The position numbers and the translations under genes are program-made. Shown piece by piece: positions 12,299 to 21,265 of a stretch of 64,000 nucleotides of DNA. This DNA comes from Begonia masoniana (Eukaryota > Streptophyta > Magnoliopsida > Cucurbitales > Begoniaceae): positions 27,588,148 through 27,652,147 of the forward strand of contig CM039510.1 of NCBI GenBank assembly GCA_022432975.1. Direction: 5' to 3'. Under the pieces are notes generated by a model, which saw only the letters and a program-made list of their open reading frames with translations, searched no databases and was not told the DNA's origin. Numbering within the stretch: position 1 is the stretch's first letter; each line of letters begins with the position of its first letter.

Positions 12299-12841
12299 CT
12301 ATACTACACCTTCACCATAATGTTTTAACCTCATTAACTGTTGAGATAAAACTCTACCTGAAACAGCTGAAGGTTTGGCAGTTTCGTCTTCCATAGTCAG
12401 GGCAAGCATATTTGACGTAGCATTTTTCTGGTCTCTACCCGATTGGTCTCTGCCCGATTTCGGGCAATTCTTGACATAGTGGCCAATCACACCACATCGA
12501 AAGCACTTATCTGTGCCCAATCTACAATAACCGTAGTGCTCCCTCTGGCATATATGGCACCGAGGTTTCCGAGAAGTTCCTTGTGCCTGTCTTCTTTTGC
12601 TCTGGTCGTTTCTTCCCTCATACGCTCTCTTAGCACCTCTTTGTTGCTCTCCCTCTACTGGGTGTGGTCGAAACCCCGCAAGGAACCTACCCATACTGTG
12701 GTTACTAGGAGCAATCACCACTTGTGTTCTAGGGCCCTCCCGGTTTATCAATGTTTCAAGTTGGAGAGATAGCCTGTTTATATGTTGTGCTTGTCGGTCT
12801 AGTTGTTGAGTTTGTTGGGCAATAACACCCCTCAATAGATC
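12299..12841 (-). pseudogene. Gypsy-3 gag remnant with zinc knuckle
   Basis: The recognisable gag portion is an N-terminal glutamine-rich helix (LLRGVIAQQTQQLDRQAQ) followed, after an apparent deletion of the central gag domain, by a basic linker and a CX2CX4HX4C zinc knuckle (CFRCGVIGHYVKNCP), preceded by a CHICQREHYGYC motif typical of Tekay gags. Downstream, the text around TMEDETAKPSAVSG is the linker that precedes the protease, which is missing. The open frame continues to 12976, but residues encoded at 12842-12976 are antisense copia RNase H, so the long ORF is a chimera made by juxtaposition. Confidence 0.8.
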
Positions 12842-13108
12842 TATAATCTGTTTTATGATAGGATTCCTATTCGGTGTGATAACACCAGTGCTATCAACAT
12901 TTCCAAAAATCATATTCAGCACTCTAGAACCAAGCATATAGATGTTAGATATCACTTCATCCGTGATCATGTTCAAAGAGGTGATATATCCTTAGAATTT
13001 GTTAATTCTGTAGATCAATTGGCAGATATTTTTACGAAACCTTTGGATGAGAAGACCTTCAACAATATAAGAATAAAGTTAGGTCTCATACGGTTTGAGA
13101 AAAGCTAA
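12842..13108 (+). pseudogene. Ty1/copia RNase H C-terminus (5'-truncated)
   Basis: The frame containing CDNTSAINISKN, then HSRTKHIDVRYHFIRDHV, then DQLADIFTKPLDEKTF is the highly conserved end of copia RNase H. It closes with TAA at 13106-13108. Everything upstream of pol (gag, integrase, RT) is missing. The clear match begins at about 12842-12860, at the junction with gypsy-3. The following accessory ORF and multiple GGGGGAG tracts identify the parent as a Sirevirus-like element. Confidence 0.9.
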
Positions 13109-13416
13109 GGTTCTTCTGTTGAAAATCTTTCCTGTGAGAGAGTGTTCGGGTTTATAGATAACCGGATGTTGTTTATGCACCGGATGATGTATTTTCTAAT
13201 CTGCCGACACGTGTCACCCATCGGATGATATTGACTTTACACGTGTGACCTCATCACGTGGGGTGGTGTTTCATTACTTTTAAATTCCTATTTCTTCATC
13301 GACGCTTCACTTTTCGCGCTCTTTCACTTGCTTCTGATCTGACAGTCGTGTTTTTCCTTTCCAAAACCCTTTACTCCTTCGCGTTTGTCGCACTGTCAGT
13401 TTCGTCAATCGTCTCC
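13109..13416 (+). promoter_or_regulatory. Pol-to-ORF spacer with CCGGATGATG and CACGTG motifs
   Basis: The spacer holds CCGGATGTTG, CCGGATGATG, CATCGGATGATA, two ACACGTGT-type palindromes and TCACGTGG between about 13160 and 13262. G-box cores (CACGTG) are known bZIP/bHLH binding sites in plants. The same CGG-type motifs cluster in this element's LTR. Whether this drives a subgenomic transcript for the downstream ORF is inference. Confidence 0.5.
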
Positions 13417-15399
13417 ATGGAATCCTCCTCTAAAGCTTGTAAGGAACCCGCTGCTAAGAAGTCCAAAACCACCGCCCGTCAGTCTCGAGAAATTCCTCGT
13501 TCGAATAGCTGGCCATCGTATTACTTCCTTACTCAGGCTGCGGAAATAAGGTATCATGAAGAATTTAAATTAAAGAAATTGATTCCTAGTCGAGGACTTA
13601 TGGCTGATGAACTAGTAGGTCTCAATTTAGTTGAACCATTGAAGGACATTGGGTTACTAGGCTTATTCGATGTTGAGACTTTCTATTACTCAGATGCGGT
13701 TAGGATGTTCTATATCAATATGAGTTTTTCTCCAGATTTCTCTATGATTAAGAGTTATGTATATGGAAAGCACATAACTATTACCTCCTCTTCAATAAAT
13801 GAGATTCTGGAAAGCCCACATTTAGACGGATGCCCAAAATACTATGCCACAGGGCAAGAATCACCTTCCTTGAATACAGAAGATGGTCGTCTTCTGTTAC
13901 AATCCATAGCACTCGACCCAAACATCACTCCTAATGTTTTAAAGAGCAGGCATTTGAACATAAGGGCTAAGCTCTTTCATCAAATGATCGGATACAACAT
14001 CCTTCCCAAAGGGGGCCATTATGATGAAGTTAGTTGTATGGAGACCTTTATCCTTCTTGGCGTCTACCAAAAGACCCCTTTCGATGTTGGATACATAGTC
14101 TTGAGAAGAATGATTCAGGCTATCACCTCCAGAGCTCCTTCACTTCCTTACAATCTGCTTCTGATGAAGATTTTTAAGTAGCATGACGTCAACTTTCCTG
14201 AGGATGCTGAGCTCACATGTCTTAAACCTGCCAACTACTACTCCAAATCTACCCTGAACAGGCTGGGCATTAAGAAGAATCGAAAAGGAGAATTTTATTT
14301 GGATCAGTCTAAACAGAGGGTCGCTCAGGTAACTACAGTCAGAAAAGGGAAGAGAAAGCTTGAACTGGCTGATGAGTCATCAACTCAAGAGGGAGTTGGT
14401 GATTCAGAGATCCCTGCTTTGTTTGATTCCCCTCCTCGATCTCCAGTCTCTCGCCTCCACCTTCCTCCTCCAGTGCCAAGAATTCTTCTTCCTCCCTCTT
14501 CAACACCAACTTTTGAACCACTTTCAGCTCCTTTCCCTTCACTGCCTGCTCCTGCCCCTCCATCTCCTATTGCACAATCCTCTCCTCCACCATCCATTTT
14601 GATTCCTTCTCTGCCTCCTCCAGTCCCACTCCCATCTCACATCCAGACATCTGCCCCACTTCCACCAACCACTCCTGCCACCCCCAAAACTTTTCAGAGA
14701 CGCTTCACTATGAGTGAAGAGCAGTTCAATACTTTGCAGTCCAGCATTGACAGTCTAGGGACAGCCTTTAGCTCACTTCACAGTCAGATTGAGACTTCTA
14801 TAGATACTAAGCTAGTCCAGAACGCATTAGACTTGAGCACCAAGATAGATGAGAAGATCAAACAGCTCAAACTGGATGTTGATGTGTGTTTAGCTCAACT
14901 AGGTCAAACCATGACTCGAAACCATGCGCTTTTCTCTCGGACCCTTCAGTCTCTCCAGTCTCAGTTTGAAGCTCTTCACCCTGCACGGTCACCACACCCT
15001 CAGTATTCCTCTGAGCCGTGTGTTGCAGACTTTCTCCCTCCAGTTTTTAGACCTAAGGTAGCTGAAGATACTCGTTTCATGTCTTTGGATATTCATGAAG
15101 CAGAACTGCAATTCCAAAATCCAGTTGCTTCTCCTGCCCCGGAGTCCTCCTCCCAGTCTTCACCATATATGGACATGGTGATCTTTCAAGGTACTCCTCA
15201 AGGTGAGTCGTCCTCCGTATCTCCTCCATGCATAGATCTGGCAGAACTTCTTTCACTGATTCGAGCATCTTTTCAGCCGTTTGTCCTTCTACCTGCTCTT
15301 CTTGCTCCTGCTTCTCCTGCTGCTCAACCTTCTCTGGACTTAGAAGTGCTTTCTTATTTTCTCCAAAAAGTGGCGAAGCATATTAGGAATCTAGCCTAA
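13417..15399 (+). pseudogene. Accessory ORF of Sirevirus-like element 1 (putative plant transposon protein domain), one in-frame stop
   Basis: From the ATG at 13417 the frame is open to a single TAG at 14179-14181 and then open again to TAA at 15397-15399, 660 codons in all. The N-terminus is basic (KKSKTTARQSREIPR). Residues about 30-290 form the globular domain shared with 26620-37803 (AVRMFYINM, YVYGKHI, LNIRAKLFHQMI, FDVGYIVLRRM, SLPYNLLLMKIFK). After the stop come a conserved SKSTLNRLGI segment, a long proline-rich hinge (about 14420-14690) and a coiled-coil-like region (about 14720-14960). This resembles proteins Pfam names a putative plant transposon protein domain; its function is unknown to me. 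In Sireviruses this position is called env-like, but I see no convincing signal peptide or membrane segment. The TAG is probably a point mutation; readthrough is not excluded. Confidence 0.85.
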
Positions 15400-15691
15400 T
15401 TAGGATGTTAGTCTTTTTATGACTCATTGAACAATTATTTTCTTCTCCTTTGATGTTTCACCTTTTGTATTCTTCTGTTTTTATCTGTTTTTTTTTATAA
15501 TGACAATGGGGGAGAACACAGATGATTGATACACTCTGATAATTGTTTGTTTTGCTGATAGCATGTATGATATTAATCTGTGAAATCTGGATATGATAGT
15601 TTTAATGGATGCATATGTTGTGGGGGAGCTAGAACTATGGGGGAGAGACATATTTAACTTTATAGTTTGTCATCATCAAAAAGGGGGAGAT
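15400..15691 (+). other. Multiple polypurine tracts upstream of copia 3' LTR
   Basis: Four GGGGGAG tracts occur at about 15508, 15622, 15639 and 15684; the last (AAAAAGGGGGAGAT) abuts the LTR. Several such tracts before the 3' LTR are a recorded Sirevirus feature. No coding frame is present. Confidence 0.8.
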
Positions 15692-17184
15692 TGTTGACTT
15701 AAATGGGGTTTAAGTCTAAATTGTTTTTGATGATGTATTTGTATGGTTAATGTTGTAATTTGATTATGGTTATTGAATGAGAATATGAAATTATGCATGA
15801 GACTTTAATCTGTTGAAAATTCCCTTGGAAAGGGTATTTTAGTTTTTCTAACAATTGTGATTAAGTGTACAGGGCTAAAATTTTTAATAAATGAATTTAT
15901 GTACACCGTTTGAAGTTCAAAATCAGAGCTCTTCAACGCTTACATCAACCGGTCACAAAACGACAAAAGCAATGTCAATTTGTGGAGAAGTCCTCCGATT
16001 GGTAAACGACAAAAGCGCTGACATTACAATGAAGAAGTCCTCCGATCACTTTAAAAGAAGATGTCCACCGATGACTCTCAAAGACGTTGTCCACCGATCG
16101 CTAGACGACAAAAGATGCACTCCACCGATTGAAGGAAAAAACTACATCCACCGATAGGAAAACGACAAAATGTTATATCCTTCTGTGAAGCATAAAGAAG
16201 CACTCCACCGGTCACTAAACGACAAAGGCGGATGAATAAAATACCTAAGTCCACCGGTCACTAAACGACAAAGGCGGATGAGAAAAATGCTTAACTCCAC
16301 CGCACACTAAACGACAAAGCCGGAAGACGTTTAAATCCTCTGCATCCACCGATACCGGTTCAACTTTTTTAATGCTACATCTTCCGACAGCGGTTCAACT
16401 TTTAAAGCATCATCCACCGTTTCGGCTCAAGCCTCACATCATTACATCTAACGAAGCTGGTTCAAGCATTGTAAAGCAACATCTTCCGCCAGATTTTAAA
16501 TTATGCCGCGAAAGCTACAGTGTATCTCGCCCAGAAGCTTAAAGTCCAGAACATTAATGGAGTGGGGCGACTTGCGCTTTCAGAAAGCAACGGCTACCTG
16601 CTTTTGTACGAAAGCTGCTCCAACGGTAACAAAGTTTCCATTATTGGATAAGGAGCATTGAAGTCAAGCCGATTTTGCAGACAGAGTATTTAAGCCGAGG
16701 TTAGAGCACGAAGATACAACTTTTGCGATTTGAATTCCTGAGCCCTAACTTGCGAAATTTTATCATACTCTGTATTATTCCTACACCTCTCGATTTAACT
16801 TGAGATTCAATCATTGTGAGAGTGTAGTCTGAGCTTACCATTTACAAACTCAACATTCTGTAAAAGGCAGTGGATTGACGCCCGTAAAGTTCAATCCAGG
16901 ATTGTGTAAGGCTGTGGATCGAAGCCCATAAAGTTTGATCAGCATTTCTCGTTGAGGAGAAGTAAGGAATCTTCAAGGGGGAGCCTTGGAGCGTGGACGT
17001 AGGCAGTTTGGCCGAACCACGTTAAAAACTGTGGTGTTGAATTTCTCTCTCTCTCTTTTTATTATATTTGCTTGTGTGCTATTAATTCATAAGTATTTTA
17101 TTCAAGAGAGAAATTTGGTTAGACTTTAGATTAAAATTTAAAAAGGTCTAATTCACCCCCCTCTTAGACAATATCGTTCCTACA
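15692..17184 (+). repeat. Sirevirus-like element 1 3' LTR (about 1493 bp)
   Basis: It starts TGTTGACTTAAATGG after the polypurine tract and ends TCGTTCCTACA. A motif cluster from about 15990 to 16500 contains repeated CCACCGGTCACTAAACGAC-type words, the reverse complement of those in the gypsy-1 LTR. Towards the 3' end lies the box GCGTGGACGTAGG followed by CGAACCACGTTAA, which is also found in the other copia LTRs here (17221-17252 and 52125-52160, opposite strand). CTAATTCACCCCCCTCT near the end is typical of copia LTRs. Confidence 0.82.
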
Positions 17185-18060
17185 AGAAGAATGAAAGAAG
17201 AAATCCAAACGCAAGATTTATGTGGTTCAAACCAAATCGTCCTACGTCCACGACATAAAACTCCAGTAGAGAATTTTATTAGAGAATCTCGAAAATAAGA
17301 ATTTCTGTAATACTACAATATCGCGCGCAACATTACCCCAAAATTACAAGAAAAGTAACATTTCACATGAAATCTCTCTCACCATTTTCTCTCTCGCTTA
17401 TTTTCTCTCTAACTCTGCTTACCCTCCATCAGTTATGATTCCCCTTTCATTTATTGTTATCCCCCTATCAACTCTCAAATTACTCTATTTTAAATAGATT
17501 AATTCAAATTTAAACAATGATAAAATAACAATCGCAAATCTAATTTAACAAACTGTTGAACCAAATTGAACAAAAACGCTGAATCAATAATTAACAATAA
17601 CAAATCCTAATAATATTAGCGAAGAATTAATTTGGTGGAACCTATATACTCTGCAGGTTCTCTTAATAGACACTTTAATTTTAATTTTCGAGCATTATCT
17701 AATAAAAATAATTCAAGGTCACTCCTGGTTATGTCTCGAGTCTCCATTAGTGCGTGACACATATTTCTACACGAGTTGCTTTGACTTTCACACTCTTCAT
17801 CATTTCACTCTCAATACATGCTTCTATACTCCAGGTCTTCTCCAACAAACATATACACATGGTTTAAGATGCTTAAATGGATGGGCGAAATCGGTAAAGT
17901 GACCACGGATTTGAAAATTAAAATTCACATAGAGAACAAACTAAAACAATTGTCAAAAGCTTCTGAGCAAAAACTACTATAAACTGCATATGCTCAATCA
18001 ACTTCTTCACTCAGCTCTTTCGGTTTCGATCCTCAGTCAAACTCTCATGACCTGATTAAA
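17185..18060 (-). repeat. Copia LTR fragment in opposite orientation
   Basis: On the minus strand this contains the GTCGTGGACGTAGG then TTTGAACCACATAAATC box of copia LTRs and a run of AGAG/CTCT-rich leader. It abuts the 3' LTR at 17184. No internal coding sequence is attached. The right limit, before the SKS 3' flank, is approximate. Confidence 0.5.
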
Positions 18061-18076
18061 AAACAAAAAAATTGCC

Positions 18077-21000
18077 CTAGATGTGCCTGCTGACGGCTTT
18101 TCCGCACAGAAGAGCATTGGACGGAATATTATATTCGTTTGCTAGGCTCTGCATGGGAGTCCACACCCTCAGATAAAATTGCTGCCCAAGATATTGTCTT
18201 TCCCACACAGCAGATCTCAGGTTCCACATTCCCTGGTTATCTAAAGACACAAGAATGGTGGTCCATGAACCTGGATAAACCTGCAACAACATAAAACAGA
18301 TTCGCTCAAATTTTCTAATGTATATAACAACCTCTTGGCAAATAGAAATTGCATAGTTTTGTTGGAATGTTACGAGTCTAAATGCATTATGACCTTTATA
18401 ATAAGATATTTTCCAGTAAACAGTAAAGATTTTAAGTGGAATTATGCAGATTAAGATACATTACCTGAGTAGTGTGTCTGGTTAGAGCATCGACGAGATT
18501 ATACGATTTTCTCTGCGAGGGAGTCCACTGACCAGTGCCAAACCTGTTTATGTCCCAAACAATTACCGAGAAGTAAGCAGAACGAACCAACAAGATCAGA
18601 AGAACCGAGAAAAACAAGAAAGAACATATAATTACCCAACAACCCAGAAATCATAACCATCAAGATGGAAGGATTGAATGGTGTCTTCATTATTCTGGAA
18701 AACAACTTCAATAAAATCGTGAAGCGAAGCTTGCATAACAGCTGTGGAAAGAAAAGCAGGGCCACTAGAGGGCAGGCTCTGAATAGAATCCACATTGTAA
18801 ACTCCAGGAATGTTAAAGTAATCAGCAAGTTTTACTGGAGTTTCGGAGTTTATGTAAGAGACCCTATTAACCGCATATCTCTGTTTTCCATTGATTAATG
18901 GAGCCGAGTTAGCTAATATGATTGTCTTTGTCGGTGTGATTGCTCCGTAATGGAACGATCCCTGAGGGTTAGGCCTTGCTGCACTTGCAGTCAAATTCCA
19001 CCTTAAAGAGAGCCTCAAGTGTTAGAGAAAAACCCCGAAATAGAGATGATAGAACAAATAAATGTTGTCCATGAATCATCCAAAAAACTAAGCAGGATTT
19101 CATTTCATTGACCTATAACCTACATCGAGTCTGTTGGAGAAAAGTTAAGAGCATTTTGTTTCCTCAGCAACTCACCTGAAAGATCTTGCTTGATCAACAG
19201 ACCAGTCAATTGCATCAGGAGGGCCACCGGGCAAGGGTCCAGAAACAGGAGAGCCAGAATTGGAATAGTGTAAAACAGAAGATGCTGTGAGAACATTCGG
19301 AGTAAACCTTGTAGATGCCACCACGTAGTAGTCTTTTGGAGGCTGATCTAAGGTCACTAAAACTGACACAGATTGACCGACATGAACATCAAGAGATTTA
19401 TAAATGTTCTGAATAACGTGAGACCCTTCAACCTCAACCAGCTTCATTGTATGTCCCTCAATCCTGAAGTTTAGCGAAGTTGACAAGCCGACATTTGAGA
19501 TTCTGAACATGTAAGTTTTGCCTGAAACATAAACAAAGCAAATCCGTATTTTAGCGCAGAATCGATGCAGTAAAAATGGATAAAATGTTTGAATGATTGA
19601 CTGAAATATTAAATGCTGAGAAAGCATAGTGACCTTGATAGCCAGTGAAGGTGGTATGTGCCCTGCCATTTATGAGAATACCATCAGGAATGGGAAGAGA
19701 CTTCCCAGAATCCAAAATTTGTCGAAGTGTCTGTAATCAATACGAAACAACATTAATTAATACAAGATATAAAATGCTATTATTTTAATAACTGTTTAAA
19801 TGCAGATATGATGGCTAATATTTGTCAATCTCCACTTGAAAGTTAGAGATCCAAATTATATCTACAAATTTAAATAAGAAATTGTCAAAGGAAGGACCAA
19901 ATTCAGTTAAACAATCCAAAAGGGTGTTGGCAAGGTCTTTGTTTTTTGGGTTAAATACATTTTCACCCTCAAACGATGATTTTATTTTAAAAAATTCCTC
20001 AAAGTATTAACTAACAAAACAAATCTTCAACTATAAAAAATCTAACAAAAAATCCACGGCGGTTGACCGATATTTTCCGTTCTGTATTTTACACATAGAA
20101 CGGGAGACTATTCTAAATAACAATCCCCCGTTCTAAAGGAGGCAAATGACACTTGAATTATTTTTTTCACTTTATAAATTAATTTTAAAAAATATAAAAC
20201 GATATTCAAATTACTTGAAATTTTTACCACGTGTTCATCACATCATGGGAAGATACTTTGAAATTTTTTGTGATTTTATAACACTGTATAATTTATTATA
20301 ATTTTTTTATAAAAAATTAACTATAATTACAATATATCGTAAAAATGTTATAAAATCACGAAAAAGTGTTATATTGCCATGATGTGGTGAACATGTGATA
20401 AAAAATATAAGTAAATTGAATTTCATTTCATATTTTTTAAAATTAATTTATAAAGGTTCTCCTTCACTTTATAAATGTTTTCCTTTACTTTATAAATTAA
20501 TTTTAAAAATTACTAGACAATATTTCATTTACTTGAAATGTTTATCACATGTTCGCCACATCATGGAAATATAATTTGAAAATTTTTGTGATTTTATAAC
20601 ACTTGTATGATTTATTATAATTGTTTTAAAAAATAATTAACTAAAATTACAATATATTCTCATGATGTGATGAAAAAGTGATAAAAATTGTAAGTAAATT
20701 TAATATCATTTGATATTTTTTACAATTAATTTATAAAGATTCTCCTTCACTTTATAAAGGTTTCCCTTCACTTTATAAATTAATTTAAAAAAAAAAATCA
20801 AACGATATTCAATTTACTTGACATTTTTACCACATGTTTACCACATTATAGGAATATAATGTAAAAATTTTCGTTATTTTATAACACTTGTACGATATAT
20901 TGTAATTTTAGTTAATTATTTTATACAAAAATTACAATAAATTATACAAGTGTTATAAAATCACAAAAATTTTCAAATTATCTTCCCATGATATGGTAAA

Positions 21001-21231
21001 CATGTGGTAAAAATTTCAAATAAATTAAATATAATTTTGTATTTTTTAAAATTAATTTATAAAGTGAAGAAAATAATTCACGTGTCATTTGCCTCTTTTA
21101 AAACGGGAGACAGATCTTTAGAACGGTCCCCCGTTCTATGTGTAAAATATAAAACGGAGGATATCGGTCAACCGCCATGGATTTTTTTGTTTGATAGTTT
21201 AAGGTTTGTTTTTTTGCGTTACTATTTTGAA

Positions 21232-21265
<34 letters not shown>

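Larger units (their letters stand above)
7927..12841 (-). mobile_element. Gypsy-3: minus-strand Tekay-like element, decayed or non-autonomous
   Basis: Read on the minus strand, it has a gag remnant (12841-12299), about 2.1 kb of sequence without a usable frame (12298-10188), a polypurine tract (10187-10175) and a 3' LTR (10174-7927). The interior is too short for a full pol gene, so it is either a deletion derivative or heavily degraded. Its LTR is homologous to the solo LTRs at 57901-62544. Upstream sequence is lost: the gag frame runs straight into copia sequence at about 12841. Flanking 5-mers (GTATG on the left) have no partner. Confidence 0.75.
12842..17184 (+). mobile_element. Sirevirus-like copia element 1 (5'-truncated)
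   Basis: The order is copia RNase H tail, spacer, accessory ORF (13417-15399), spacer with four GGGGGAG tracts, and 3' LTR (15692-17184). A downstream ORF after pol and multiple polypurine tracts are described hallmarks of Sireviruses. The 5' LTR, gag and most of pol are absent. A second copia LTR fragment in opposite orientation follows at 17185. Confidence 0.85.

Noticed and set aside
13318..13414. Hydrophobic stretch before the accessory ORF as an envelope-type signal peptide
   Set aside because: It lies upstream of the ATG at 13417 in the same frame and is absent from the related MULE gene, so it is not evidence for an envelope protein.
13258..13416. Extended N-terminus of the Sirevirus accessory ORF from 13258
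   Set aside because: The first codon is GTG in a plant context; the first ATG in this frame is 13417 and the extension is spacer sequence with CACGTG motifs.
14339..14602. Frames on both strands across the proline-rich hinge
   Set aside because: Shadows of the CCT/CTC-rich coding strand.
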